Of a stretch of 53,979 bases of DNA, positions 1-7,897 are shown in pieces. The DNA comes from Kofleriaceae bacterium (GTDB taxonomy: Bacteria > Myxococcota_A > Polyangia > Haliangiales > Haliangiaceae), in the NCBI GenBank assembly GCA_022842285.1, contig JALHPV010000007.1:1-53979 (forward strand). Direction: 5' to 3'. The notes below the pieces were generated by a model, which made no database searches, had not been told where the DNA came from, and saw nothing but the letters and a program-made list of their open reading frames with translations. The position numbers and the translations under genes are program-made. Each line of letters begins with the position of its first letter. Within the stretch, counting starts at the first letter, position 1.

Positions 1-532
1 CGACATGCTCGGCGACCGCGGGGAGATCGGGGTTGGCCTGCGCCGGAAGCTTGCCGAGGCCGGAGAGCTGGCGCACGACCTTGTTCGCCAGCTTGTTCAG
101 CACCGACGAGCCCGTCATGAGCGTGTGGTGGTCCATGCCCCGCGAGAAGAGAAAGTCCACGGCGCCGAGGAGATCGAGCTCTGTCGACGGGAAGGCGTTC
201 TGGCCGGCGACATCGGTCCCCGGCCGGCAGGGCGTCACGCACGCGCGGAGGTTGGGGACGCCGTCGATCCGCACGAGGCACCCGCTACAATGACCTTCGA
301 AGCAGAAGAACGTGCGGGGCCGGTGATACTTCAGCGAGCGCGAGAGCACCCGCGCGTCGCCGGCGAGCGCGGCCGCCGCGATGCTCTCGTCGCCGTAGGC
401 CCGCACCGCCTGCTCGCCCATGCGGATCTCGAGTGGTTCGCCCCGTACCGCATCGATCGACCCGCGCCGCCCTTCGGCGCCGCTGACTCCAAGCGTCCGC
501 TCGTAGTCCGCATCGGCAAGGCGTCGGGCCAC
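1..532 (-). CDS. 2Fe-2S-binding domain of a sarcosine-oxidase-alpha-like / FAD-dependent oxidoreductase (C-terminus beyond window)
   Basis: Reading the minus strand from a GTG at 532 gives 177 codons open to the window edge. Residues about 33-110 form a plant-type ferredoxin (Fer2_4) domain. It has the hallmark KYHRPR followed by Cys77-x4-Cys82-x2-Cys85 and Cys98, the four cluster ligands. The following stretch contains GMDHHTLMT and VRQLSGLGKLP, typical of sarcosine oxidase alpha-type and Hcn-like proteins, where an FAD/NAD-binding oxidoreductase domain follows. That part lies outside the window. No ATG precedes the ferredoxin fold and an in-frame stop lies a few codons upstream of the GTG, so this start is the best available. 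The substrate cannot be inferred. Confidence 0.8.
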   Translation of the reverse strand, partial: MARRLADADYERTLGVSGAEGRRGSIDAVRGEPLEIRMGEQAVRAYGDESIAAAALAGDARVLSRSLKYHRPRTFFCFEGHCSGCLVRIDGVPNLRACVTPCRPGTDVAGQNAFPSTELDLLGAVDFLFSRGMDHHTLMTGSSVLNKLANKVVRQLSGLGKLPAQANPDLPAVAEHV

Positions 533-657
533 GCGTTTGAAGTACCACGCTCGTCGTCAGATCGGCCGATCGTACGGGGGGCAAAAATGAGTCACGTAAT
601 TGCCCATCCGCCGAGCGCTGAGCTACCGTCCCACACCAAGGAATAGGGGATCGATCA

Positions 658-2634
658 ATGGCGACTCCAACGAGGCCGTGCCCGTACTGCGGCGCCGCCG
701 TGCTCATGAACGCCGCGGCGTGTGGAACGTGCGGGCGACCGATGCCGCCGATGCAGGCGGGGGCGCCAGGCGCGGCGCCGGCGAAGACGATGTTCGGCTA
801 TGCCGCTCCGGCGATCCCAGGGCGTCCTGGCGGTCCGGGGCCCGGACAGCCTGGCTATCCGCCGGGGCAGCCCGGTTATCCGCCGCCAGGAGGTCAGCAA
901 CCTGGCTATCCGCCGCAAGGCCAGCAGCCGGGCTATCCGCCGCCGGGTGGTCAGCAGCCGGGTGGCTATCCGCCGCCGGGCGGTCAGCAGCCAGGCGGCT
1001 ATCCGCCGCCGGGTGGTCAGCAGCCGGGGGCGCGCCCGTCTCAGCCTGCGGCGCCAGGTGGCTATCCGCCGCCGGGTGGTCAGGCGCCGAATCCGTATGG
1101 TCAGCAGCCGGGCCAGGCGCCGAATCCGTATGGTCAGCAGCCGGGCCAGGCGCCGAATCCCTATGGGCAACAGCAGCCGGCCGCGCCTTACGGGCAGCAG
1201 CCGCAGGCCGCGAATCCCTATGGGCAGCCACAGCCGCAGCCGCAGCCGCAGCCGGCCGCGCAGGCGAATCCGTACGGTCAGCAGCCGCAGGCCGCGAACC
1301 CGTACGGTCAGCAGCCACAGGCCGCGAACCCATACGGTCAGCAGCCGCAGGCCCAGGCCGCGAACCCATACGGTCAACAGCCGCAGGCCCAGGCCGCGAA
1401 TCCCTACGGTCAAGCGCAGCCACCGGCCGCGAATCCGTACGCCGCACAGCAGCAGGCGACCTACCCGCAGGCGCCCGCGAACCCGTACGGCGAGCAGCCG
1501 CAGACGGGTGGCGCAGCGGAGCTCGCGGGCAAGTTGCCGCAGTCCGCGCCGGGGACGATTTTCGGCTTCCCGGTCTCGAAGCTCCGTGACACGAGCCTGC
1601 AGCGGAAGTTCCTGTTTCTCGCCGGTGTCGCGCTCGTCGCGTCCGTCGTGATTCCCTTCGCCATCTCGCCGGAGCTCAAGTTCTCCTTCTCGAGCGGCAT
1701 GCCGAAGTTCATGGTGATGATCTGGCCGATCGTCGCAGGTGGTCTCTTCCTCCTGCTGACGGCCGCGAAGCCCGAGCTGCGCGCGAAGGTGCCGCCGGCG
1801 GTGCTCCAGTGGATTCCGTTCGGCGTCTCGTACGCGGGCGTGTTCATCAGCGGCCTCGGCGTTGGCTTCCTCTGGTACATCATCGGCCTCACGGGGCTCG
1901 GCGGTGGTGGCTGGGGGCCGCTGATGGGCATCTACATCACGTCGAACAGCCTGCACATCATCGGCTACGCGCTGCTGGTGTTCGGTCTGCTCGCGCGCAT
2001 CGCGAAGCCGACCGATCAGACGGCGCGCATCATCATCGCGATCGGCGCCGGCACACAGGTGCTTAGCCTCCTCGACGGCTTCAGCCTGTTCAGCTTCGGT
2101 GGTGCGGGCCTCTTCTTCATCATCCACAACCTCCTGCTGTTCATCGTCATCGTCCTGTCGGTGGCGTGCATCCTGTTCGTGGTGCCGCCGCAGAAGCTGC
2201 CGCCGGCGCTGCGCGCGATCGATGCTCTCGGTCCGCTGATCGCCGCAGTCCTGATCGGCTGGCTCCCGCTCCAGCAGATCCTCCTGTTCTTCGCGATGTG
2301 GCTGTCCATGAGCCTCGGGCTCATCACGTCGCTGCTCATCACGGCCCACGGCCTCCTCTATCTCCTCGCGTTCTTCGGCGTGCTGATGATGTCGGCGCCG
2401 GCCGCGTACGAAGAGGCGATGCGGATGTTCGGGAAGGGTGGCGCGTCGCCGCCTCCAGCCGCCGGTGGTGGCACGCCGCAGGGTGGTGGTTACCCGCCGC
2501 AGGGCGGAGGCTACCCGCCGCAGGGTGGTGGTTACCCGCCGCAGGGCGGAGGCTACCCGCCGCAGGGTGGTGGCTACCCGCCGCAGGGCGGCTACGGCGG
2601 CCAGCAGGGTGGCGGCGGCCAGGGCTGGCAGTAA
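658..2634 (+). CDS. zinc-ribbon, Pro/Gln-rich repeat, polytopic membrane protein
   Basis: 658 aa in three parts. Residues 1-30 hold a zinc ribbon (Cys8-x2-Cys11, Cys22-x2-Cys25). Residues about 55-290 are low-complexity repeats, first YPPxGGQQPG and then NPYGQQPQA. From about residue 315 to 600 there are roughly eight hydrophobic segments, with first helix FLFLAGVALVASVVIPFAI. The tail is a second run of GGYPPQG repeats ending GQGWQ. Short blocks AKTMFGYAAP (near residue 40) and GTIFGFPVS (near residue 297) look like related linear motifs flanking the repeats. Architecture of this sort is common in Myxococcota, but I recognise no function. A strong hairpin follows the stop codon. The frame is supported by the zinc ribbon and membrane segments; the antisense frame is Arg-rich nonsense. 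Confidence 0.8.
   Translation: MATPTRPCPYCGAAVLMNAAACGTCGRPMPPMQAGAPGAAPAKTMFGYAAPAIPGRPGGPGPGQPGYPPGQPGYPPPGGQQPGYPPQGQQPGYPPPGGQQPGGYPPPGGQQPGGYPPPGGQQPGARPSQPAAPGGYPPPGGQAPNPYGQQPGQAPNPYGQQPGQAPNPYGQQQPAAPYGQQPQAANPYGQPQPQPQPQPAAQANPYGQQPQAANPYGQQPQAANPYGQQPQAQAANPYGQQPQAQAANPYGQAQPPAANPYAAQQQATYPQAPANPYGEQPQTGGAAELAGKLPQSAPGTIFGFPVSKLRDTSLQRKFLFLAGVALVASVVIPFAISPELKFSFSSGMPKFMVMIWPIVAGGLFLLLTAAKPELRAKVPPAVLQWIPFGVSYAGVFISGLGVGFLWYIIGLTGLGGGGWGPLMGIYITSNSLHIIGYALLVFGLLARIAKPTDQTARIIIAIGAGTQVLSLLDGFSLFSFGGAGLFFIIHNLLLFIVIVLSVACILFVVPPQKLPPALRAIDALGPLIAAVLIGWLPLQQILLFFAMWLSMSLGLITSLLITAHGLLYLLAFFGVLMMSAPAAYEEAMRMFGKGGASPPPAAGGGTPQGGGYPPQGGGYPPQGGGYPPQGGGYPPQGGGYPPQGGYGGQQGGGGQGWQ
841..1500 (+). 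repeat. low-complexity coding repeats (YPPxGGQQPG then NPYGQQPQA units)
   Basis: Imperfect in-frame tandem repeats inside the zinc-ribbon membrane protein. The 5' part repeats units of about 30 nt encoding YPPPGGQQPG. The 3' part repeats units of 24-39 nt encoding NPYGQQPQA. Synonymous drift between units argues for older expansion with selection on the protein. Confidence 0.75.
2482..2586 (+). repeat. 21-bp coding tandem repeat with 42-bp higher-order period (GGYPPQG)
   Basis: Five consecutive 21-bp units each encode GGxYPPQ. Units alternate between a GGTGGTGGT and a GGCGGAGGC beginning, so a 42-bp dimer is repeated nearly exactly. That points to recent slippage or recombination, unlike the more diverged N-terminal repeats of the same gene. 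Confidence 0.8.
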
Positions 2635-2661
2635 GCCCCGTCACGTAGAAATGTGAGAGCG

Positions 2662-2689
2662 ACGGCCCTTCGGGGCCGTTCGTCGTTTT
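2662..2689 (+). terminator. rho-independent-type terminator after the zinc-ribbon protein gene
   Basis: A perfect 7-bp stem ACGGCCC/GGGCCGT closes a TTCG tetraloop at 2662-2679, followed by a short T-rich run ending TTTT at 2689. It lies 27 nt after the stop codon and just before the promoter of the next gene. Confidence 0.6.
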
Positions 2690-2693
2690 CGGT

Positions 2694-2699
2694 TAGTAT
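2694..2699 (+). promoter_or_regulatory. -10 box TAGTAT, 7 nt before ATG 2707
   Basis: A TANNNT hexamer so close to the start codon implies that transcription begins at or next to the ATG (leaderless). No Shine-Dalgarno sequence fits between the box and the start. Confidence 0.5.
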
Positions 2700-2706
2700 C
2701 TGACCC

Positions 2707-3069
2707 ATGCGATCGACGCTGCTCGGTCTCCTCCTCGCCCTGGCCGCCTGTGGTGGTTCGAGCGCGAAGCGCAGTGGCGAGAGCTGCTTTGCATCGTCGG
2801 ACTGCGAGGATGGGCTGGTCTGCGACATGGGCCGTGAGCCGAACGTCTGCGCGCCGACGAGCACCATGGTCGATGCAGCGGAGCCGGATGCCAGCGACGA
2901 TGCCGCCGGCCCGGATAGCGGGATGCCGGCCGATGCCGGACCGGATGGTCCCCGTCCCGACGGGCCGCCTCCTATTGATGGGGCTATCGATGCAGCTATC
3001 GATGCGGCGCCGCCCGTCGACGCCGCCGAGCCCGACGCCGCGGTCGACGCCGATATCGACGCGATGTAA
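2707..3069 (+). CDS. small lipoprotein with Cys-rich segment and Asp/Ala/Pro tail
   Basis: 120 aa. The N-terminus MRSTLLGLLLALAAC is a lipoprotein signal (lipobox LAAC), so the mature protein starts at Cys15. Residues about 24-50 hold SCFASSDCEDGLVCD and a later Cys, a small disulfide-type knot resembling the four-Cys 'CxxDxDCxxGxxC' motif in many myxobacterial lipoproteins. The remaining 65 residues are a disordered tail of DAA, PDG and IDAAIDAA repeats. No function is recognised. It sits between the membrane protein and the MCE genes but has its own promoter, so it need not be functionally linked to either. Confidence 0.75.
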   Translation: MRSTLLGLLLALAACGGSSAKRSGESCFASSDCEDGLVCDMGREPNVCAPTSTMVDAAEPDASDDAAGPDSGMPADAGPDGPRPDGPPPIDGAIDAAIDAAPPVDAAEPDAAVDADIDAM

Positions 3070-3087
3070 GCGGCCGCTCCGCCGCGC

Positions 3088-3093
3088 TACCCT
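3088..3093 (+). promoter_or_regulatory. -10 box TACCCT, 6 nt before ATG 3100
   Basis: TANNNT hexamer with 6-nt gap to the start of the first MCE gene, predicting a leaderless transcript carrying both MCE genes. Confidence 0.5.
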
Positions 3094-3099
3094 CGCGGG

Positions 3100-4131
3100 A
3101 TGAAAGAGCGCGGCCTCGAGTTCAAAGTCGGCGCGTTGATCGTCACGGCGGCGGTGATCCTGGTCGCCTTCATCTTCGTGCTCGGGAACTTCTCGCTGCG
3201 CTCGGGGTTCCGCCTGAAGGTCGACTTCGACTACGTCGGCTCGTTACAGGCCGGTGCCCCGATCAAGGTCTCCGGCATCAAGGTCGGCAAGGTCGAGGAG
3301 GTCGAGTTCCTCGGCGGCAAGGTGGACCCTGCCACCAACCGCCGGGTGCAGGTGCGCGTGACTGCCTGGATCGAGGATCGGGTGCGCGACAGCATCCGCA
3401 CCGACGCCGAGTTCTTCATCAACACCGCGGGCGTGCTCGGCGAGCAGTACCTCGAGATCGTGCCCGGCTCGGACTGGGACCACCCGGCGATCGCCCCCGA
3501 CACGATCGTCTTCGACGACAAGCAGGTCCACGACCCTCCGCGCACCGACCTCGTCGTGGCGCGCCTGTACGAAGTGCTCGAGGGGGTCTCCAACGTCCTC
3601 CGCGACGAGCGGACCGGCATCAAGAACCTCATCGCCAACGGTGCGAGCGCGGTCGCCGAGCTGAATACGCTCCTCGTCCAGAACCGCGCGCAGATCGGCG
3701 AGCTCATCGGGGAAGGCGCGGCCCTCGCCAAGGAAGCGCGCGGCACCCTCGAGCGCGTCAACGCAGGCCTCGGCGACGGGACGTCTGTGGCCGGCCTCGT
3801 TCGCAGCGCCGACGCCACCCTCGACCAGGCCACCACCACGATGGCCGAGCTCACGCCTCCCGCCAAGACCCTCATGGCCGACGCCACCCGCGTCACCGGT
3901 CTCGTCACCGAACAGCGCCTCGACCACGCCCTCGGTGCCGTCGACAAGCTCGCCACTACCGCCGACAGCGCACGCGGCCTCGTGACCAACGTCGACGGTC
4001 TGGTCACCGACATCCGCAAAGGCAAAGGCACCGCCGGGGCCCTCATCGCGCGCGACGACCTCTACAGCGATCTCCGAGAGCTCATCCGCGATCTCAAGCG
4101 CAATCCCTGGAAGCTCTTCTGGAAGGAGTAG
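3100..4131 (+). CDS. MlaD-family MCE-domain lipid-transport protein 1
   Basis: 343 aa. One N-terminal membrane anchor (residues about 10-30, VGALIVTAAVILVAFIFVLG) is followed by an MCE domain (about 38-125) with the typical LQAGAPIKVSGIKVGKVEEVEF strand pair, split here as LQAGAPIKVSGI and KVGKVEEVEF. A long helical region follows, and the protein ends in GKGTAGALI and LKRNPWKLFW, an ending common in MlaD proteins. MCE proteins are the periplasmic, substrate-binding part of ABC lipid transporters that move phospholipids between the membranes. The second MCE gene starts 4 nt after this stop. The likely ATPases and permeases are on the opposite strand at 6357-9422. Confidence 0.9.
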   Translation: MKERGLEFKVGALIVTAAVILVAFIFVLGNFSLRSGFRLKVDFDYVGSLQAGAPIKVSGIKVGKVEEVEFLGGKVDPATNRRVQVRVTAWIEDRVRDSIRTDAEFFINTAGVLGEQYLEIVPGSDWDHPAIAPDTIVFDDKQVHDPPRTDLVVARLYEVLEGVSNVLRDERTGIKNLIANGASAVAELNTLLVQNRAQIGELIGEGAALAKEARGTLERVNAGLGDGTSVAGLVRSADATLDQATTTMAELTPPAKTLMADATRVTGLVTEQRLDHALGAVDKLATTADSARGLVTNVDGLVTDIRKGKGTAGALIARDDLYSDLRELIRDLKRNPWKLFWKE

Positions 4132-4135
4132 CCCG

Positions 4136-5140
4136 ATGGTGATCGGCGAGCCGGCAGTCCTGCGACGCGTGGGCGCGATCACGATGATCGTCCTCCTGCT
4201 CGCCATTGCCTTCGTCGCCCTCGTCCTCCCTCGCATCGAGTGGCACGCGATGGTCCGCATCCAGGTCGCCCTCCGCGAGACTGCGGGCCTACGCGAAGGT
4301 GCCCCCCTTGTCGTGGCCGGCCGTCCTGTCGGCTCCGTCGAGACCATCGCCCTCACTCGCGACGGCGTCGTCGTCACCGTGGCCCTCCCTGCCAACACGG
4401 CCGCCCGCATCCCACGGGGCGGCGACATCTTCGTGGCCTCCAAGGGCCCCTTCTCGGCCCGCTATCTCGAGGTGGGCGCCGCCCCCGACACCTCCCACGG
4501 CACCCTCGCCGATGGTGACCGCATCACCGGCATCACCCCGCCCAGCCTCGATCGCGTGCTCCAGCGCACCTGGGACAACCTGACCACCGCCCGCGCGTTT
4601 GCCGACACCATCAAGCCCGAGGTCGCCGCCCTCGGCACCGCCCTCACCACCCTCGGCTCCACCCTCGACACCCTCGACCCTGCCGCCACCCTCGACCTCA
4701 AGCTCCAGCTCCTCGCCTTCGTCGCCGAGGCCCGCGCCCTCTACACCGACACTCTCGGCGGTGCCGACGGCGTCGCCCGCCTCCGCGCACTCCTCGCCCG
4801 CGGCCGCACCGTCCTCACCACCACCAAGGCGCGCATCGCCGAGCTCCGCATCGCCGCCGCCGCGCTGAGCGCCGACGTCGACGCCGCCCGCACCCGCTTC
4901 GGCGACCGCGCCACCACTGCCCTCGCCAAGATCGAAGCCACCATCGCCACCATCGAGTCCACCATCGACCAGCTCGATCCGATCCTCGCGACCATCGCCG
5001 ACATCCGCGGCCGCATCTCGCGAGGCGAGGGCTCGCTGGGCCGCATCATGACCGACCCCGAGTTCCCCGAGGATGCGAAAGAGCTGGGCAAGATCATGAA
5101 GCGCCAGCCATGGCGGATCATCCAAAAGCCCGCGCCTTGA
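4136..5140 (+). CDS. MlaD-family MCE-domain lipid-transport protein 2
   Basis: 334 aa, a diverged paralogue of the preceding gene. It has an N-terminal anchor (about 13-33, AITMIVLLLAIAFVALVLP), an MCE domain (about 40-125, with LREGAPLVVAGRPVGSVETI) and a long Ala/Thr/Leu-rich helical stretch. It ends in GEGSLGRIM and MKRQPWRII, matching the GKGTAGALI/KRNPWKLF ending of its neighbour. The 4-nt intergenic gap means co-translation. Two different MCE proteins together with two different permeases and two different ATPases suggest mixed (hetero-oligomeric) complexes. Codon choice is extremely C-rich at third positions. Confidence 0.88.
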   Translation: MVIGEPAVLRRVGAITMIVLLLAIAFVALVLPRIEWHAMVRIQVALRETAGLREGAPLVVAGRPVGSVETIALTRDGVVVTVALPANTAARIPRGGDIFVASKGPFSARYLEVGAAPDTSHGTLADGDRITGITPPSLDRVLQRTWDNLTTARAFADTIKPEVAALGTALTTLGSTLDTLDPAATLDLKLQLLAFVAEARALYTDTLGGADGVARLRALLARGRTVLTTTKARIAELRIAAAALSADVDAARTRFGDRATTALAKIEATIATIESTIDQLDPILATIADIRGRISRGEGSLGRIMTDPEFPEDAKELGKIMKRQPWRIIQKPAP

Positions 5141-5221
5141 CCTCTCCGGGGGAGAGGTGAAACCGGAAAGTCGCAGTCCGGCGTCCGGCCGCCATTCGGA
5201 CGCGGTGTCCGGTCACCGGAC
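5140..5221 (+). repeat. REP-like palindrome cluster upstream of the RAYT gene
   Basis: Begins with a perfect 8-bp inverted repeat ACCTCTCC-GGG-GGAGAGGT (5140-5158) containing the 14-mer CTCCGGGGGAGAGG (5144-5157). AAAGTCGC follows at 5167-5174. It ends with GTCCGGT-C-ACCGGAC (5207-5221), a 7-bp stem. The 14-mer recurs at 6330-6343 (inverted) and 10460-10473. The remainder of the gap to the RAYT start (5222-5292) shows nothing else. Confidence 0.75.
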
Positions 5222-5292
5222 GGACCCTGTCGTAAACGACCGGAATCACAGCGTGCTCGCCACGGCGTTGGGCATGCAGTGCCACGCACGTC

Positions 5293-6192
5293 GTGACCCT
5301 TCCGCGTCCTGTCTACCCAGGCACCGTCTGCATGGTGACGCGAAGCTGCACCCAGCAGCAGTTCTTGCTGCGTCCGGATCCGGAGACGAACAACGCCTTC
5401 ATCTACTGCCTCGCCGTCGCAGCCGAGCGGCACGGGGTCACGGTCCTCGACTTCATTCAGATGTCGAATCATCTCCACGGTGTGGTTCACGATCGCTATG
5501 GCAACCTCCCCGAGTTCACGCGCGACTTCCACAGCCTGCTAGCCAAGTGCATCAACTGCATCCGGCGTAGGTCCCAGAACGTCTTCACGACCGACCAGGT
5601 GAGTGTGGTCGTTCTCGAGGACTCGAAAGCGATCGTCGACAAGCTCTGCTACGTGGCGACGAACGCCGTGAAAGACCACCTCGTCGAGACATGTGCCAAG
5701 TGGCCGGGTGCATGTGGCCATCGTGCGCTTGTCGAAGGTCGCACGCTGCGAGCTACGCGCCCCAAGCACTTCTTCGATTCCGATGGCGAGATGCCTGCCA
5801 CTGTTTCCCTGACGCCCACGATTCCGAACGAGCTTGGCGATCCGCAGGAGATCCTCAGCGAGGTCGTGCGCAGAGTGGAGCAGTTCGAACGTGAAGCTGC
5901 TCGTGAGCGCGCGGCCTCTGGCCGCAAGGTCCTGGGCCGGTACGCCGTCCTTCGCCAGTCATGGCGTGATTCGCCAACAAGTCGCCTCCCGCGTCGGGGA
6001 CTCCGACCTACGTTCGCAGGGCGTCTGTGGGCTCGGATCGAGGCCGCGCAGAGGAAACGGGCCTTCGTCAGATCCTATTGCCTTGCCCGCGCGGCATTCC
6101 TCGCGGGAGCTCCGATCCCGTTCCCCGCGGGCACGTACTGGATGCATCGGTACGTCGGGGCCCCTGTAGAGCCAAACGAAAACTCGAACTAG
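5293..6192 (+). CDS. REP-associated tyrosine transposase (RAYT / Y1_Tnp, IS200-like)
   Basis: 299 aa. The HUH nuclease motif is MSNHLHGVV with His60-x-His62. The expected catalytic tyrosine is Tyr120 in LCYVATNAVKDHL, the counterpart of the 'YVxxNPV' box of RAYT proteins. These enzymes nick single-stranded DNA at REP hairpins and are usually domesticated single-copy genes rather than active insertion sequences. The C-terminal 130 residues are basic and of unknown role. Palindromes on both sides share a 14-bp core with a third site about 4 kb away, as expected of a RAYT with its own REP family. The gene separates the two halves of the lipid-transport locus. The first codon is uncertain; a GTG a few codons downstream is also possible. 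Confidence 0.82.
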   Translation: MTLPRPVYPGTVCMVTRSCTQQQFLLRPDPETNNAFIYCLAVAAERHGVTVLDFIQMSNHLHGVVHDRYGNLPEFTRDFHSLLAKCINCIRRRSQNVFTTDQVSVVVLEDSKAIVDKLCYVATNAVKDHLVETCAKWPGACGHRALVEGRTLRATRPKHFFDSDGEMPATVSLTPTIPNELGDPQEILSEVVRRVEQFEREAARERAASGRKVLGRYAVLRQSWRDSPTSRLPRRGLRPTFAGRLWARIEAAQRKRAFVRSYCLARAAFLAGAPIPFPAGTYWMHRYVGAPVEPNENSN

Positions 6193-6219
6193 CCGTACTT
6201 CATGCGTGCGCGCGGTCGA

Positions 6220-6261
6220 ACGCCGCGCGCCGTCGCGGCGTGGTTGATCGCCGACGGCGAT
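6220..6261. repeat. two perfect hairpins downstream of the RAYT gene
   Basis: ACGCCGCG-(6 nt)-CGCGGCGT at 6220-6241 is an 8-bp stem. ATCGCCG-A-CGGCGAT at 6247-6261 is a 7-bp stem. Neither has a T tract, so they look like REP/BIME-type hairpins rather than terminators. Confidence 0.6.
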
Positions 6262-6329
6262 TGGGGAGGATAGCCACTACAGCCGGGGCGAGGGACCGTG
6301 CCAGCAGACGCGTTCGCATGCCAGACGAA

Positions 6330-6343
6330 CCTCTCCCCCGGAG
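6330..6343 (-). repeat. REP core, inverted copy of the 14-mer at 5144
   Basis: The exact reverse complement of CTCCGGGGGAGAGG, 14 nt upstream of the stop codon position of the minus-strand ATPase gene. With the 5144 copy it brackets the RAYT gene in inverted orientation. Confidence 0.7.
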
Positions 6344-6356
6344 GGGCGGGGCTGGG

Positions 6357-7118
6357 CTAGAACCCCGGCGTCTCCATCGGCCCGGTCGACAAGCCGCCAA
6401 TGAACTGCTGCACCACCGGGTCGGGAGAGGCTCGCAGTGCCGCTGGTGATGCGAGTGCGTGGACCTTGCCCTGGTAGAGGAATGCGATGCGGTCGGCGAT
6501 GCCGAAGATGGATGGCAGGTCGTGCGAGACGACAATGCAGGTGACCTTGGACCTGTCGGCGAGCTCGCGGATGAGGCGGTCGATACGACGAGCGCTGACG
6601 GGGTCGAGGCCCGTGGTGGGCTCGTCGAAGAGCACGACATCGGGGTCGAGGGTCAGGGTGCGGGCGATGGCGGCGCGCTTGCGCATGCCGTCGGAGAGGT
6701 CGGCGGGATAGCGGTCGGCGTAGTCGGCCATGTAGACCTGGGCGAGGCGCTCACGTGCAGATACGAGGGCCGCTTTCTGGGAGAGGCGGTGGTGCTTGCG
6801 GAGGGGCAGGGCCACGTTCTCGGCAAGGGTCATGGAGTCGAAGAGCGTCGAGGACTGGAAAACCATGCCGACGCGTTTGCGGATCGGAGCGAGGGCGGAC
6901 TCGGGGAGGTGGTCGACCCGGCTGCCGTCGAAGTAGATCTCGCCGGCGTCGGCGCGGAGCAGGCCGACGAGGAGCTTGATCGTGACGGACTTGCCGACGC
7001 CCGAGGTGCCGATGATGAACATGACCTCGCCGCGGGTGACCGCGAGGTCCATGCCGCGGAGGACGGGGGCGGCGCCGAAGGACTTCGTGATGCCGCGCCA
7101 CTCGACGAAGGCGGTCAT
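6357..7118 (-). CDS. MlaF-type ABC transporter ATPase, ATPase 2 (LSDGM signature)
   Basis: 253 aa. Walker A is canonical, GTSGVGKS (residues 37-44). The Q-loop is MVFQSS. Walker B is VVLFDEP with the catalytic Glu present, and the switch His is intact (VVSHD, His199). The signature is LSDGM (141-145) instead of the usual LSGGM, so the second Gly that contacts ATP gamma-phosphate across the dimer interface is an Asp. It is the last gene of a minus-strand operon and overlaps the permease stop by 4 nt. Together with the 8661-9422 ATPase it probably forms a heterodimer powering phospholipid transport. The MlaF family assignment rests on length, the GM(x)KR signature and the permease neighbours. 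Confidence 0.92.
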   Translation of the reverse strand: MTAFVEWRGITKSFGAAPVLRGMDLAVTRGEVMFIIGTSGVGKSVTIKLLVGLLRADAGEIYFDGSRVDHLPESALAPIRKRVGMVFQSSTLFDSMTLAENVALPLRKHHRLSQKAALVSARERLAQVYMADYADRYPADLSDGMRKRAAIARTLTLDPDVVLFDEPTTGLDPVSARRIDRLIRELADRSKVTCIVVSHDLPSIFGIADRIAFLYQGKVHALASPAALRASPDPVVQQFIGGLSTGPMETPGF

Positions 7119-7897
7119 AGGTCACCGCCCGTGACCCAGAGCGCGCCCGCGGAGATGACGAAGTCGAGGATGATGACGGAGAAGGAGCTGCCAATGACCG
7201 CGGCGGTGGTCGCCCAACCGACACCCTCCGAGCTGCCCCGCGCGCGCAGGCCACAGAAGCCGGCGACGACGGGGATGGCCGCTCCGTAGGCGCCCGCTTT
7301 GACGGCGAGCATGATGAGGTGGCGCGGCCGCACGGCGCCGAGGTCGAAGAAGGTCTGCGGGTTCACGCCGAACGAGACCGTCGCGGTGAGCCCGCCGGCC
7401 GCGAACATCACGAGGCTGCCAGCGATCGTGAGGACGAGCGTCATGATCACGCATGCGACAAAGCGCGGGACGATCAGGTAGTCGATGGGCAGCACGCCAC
7501 TCATGCGGAGGGCGTCGATCTGCTCGGTGACCTTCATCGAGCCGAGCTCCGCGGCGATGCCGGCGCCGACACGCGTCGCGAGCATCATGGCCGTCAGGGT
7601 CGGGCCGAAGTCGCTGACGATGAGTCGCAGGAACTGACTGCCGACGCGGGTGTAATCGCCAGTGACCTTCCCGAGCTGGAGGCATGCTTGGTAGGTCATC
7701 ACCATCCCGATGAACCCGAGCGTCACGGCGATGAAGAGGAGCGACTTGTTGCCGATGGCGTGGAGCTGACGGGCGAGCTCACCGCGCGGCGCGGAGCGGC
7801 GCCGTAGTAGCCCGGCGATGGTGCTGACGAAGACCATCCACAGCTCGCGGGACGCGCGAACGGCACTGACGGCGCTGGCTCCGATGCGCGTGATCAT
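7115..7897 (-). CDS. MlaE-family permease 2
   Basis: 260 aa from the ATG at 7897, which overlaps the upstream permease stop (ATGA, 7894-7897). A longer reading to 8125 adds an Arg-rich stretch that is a shadow of the neighbouring gene. It shows MlaE family features: an amphipathic N-terminus, then about five membrane segments. [19 protein letters not shown] is the cytoplasmic coupling helix region that contacts the ATPase. MlaE proteins form the membrane core of MCE lipid transporters. Sequence differs clearly from permease 1, so the two probably pair as a heterodimer. Confidence 0.9.
   Translation of the reverse strand: MITRIGASAVSAVRASRELWMVFVSTIAGLLRRRSAPRGELARQLHAIGNKSLLFIAVTLGFIGMVMTYQACLQLGKVTGDYTRVGSQFLRLIVSDFGPTLTAMMLATRVGAGIAAELGSMKVTEQIDALRMSGVLPIDYLIVPRFVACVIMTLVLTIAGSLVMFAAGGLTATVSFGVNPQTFFDLGAVRPRHLIMLAVKAGAYGAAIPVVAGFCGLRARGSSEGVGWATTAAVIGSSFSVIILDFVISAGALWVTGGDL

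Noticed and set aside
655-2349. Long antisense frames opposite high-GC genes (for example 655-2349 minus, 28395-30866 minus, 46264-48201 minus)
   Set aside because: Their translations are Arg/His/Ala/Leu-rich with no domains or signal peptides, while the opposite strand encodes recognisable proteins. They are by-products of third-position G/C bias.
2482-2586. Direct repeats considered as a CRISPR array
   Set aside because: Units are 21 bp, contiguous, in frame and encode GGYPPQG; there are no spacers or cas genes. No CRISPR array is seen in the window.
5293-6192. RAYT gene as an active IS200/IS605 insertion sequence
   Set aside because: There is no TnpB partner and no clear IS ends or target duplication, and the protein is longer than IS200 TnpA. 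The REP-like flanks with a distant third copy fit a domesticated RAYT better.
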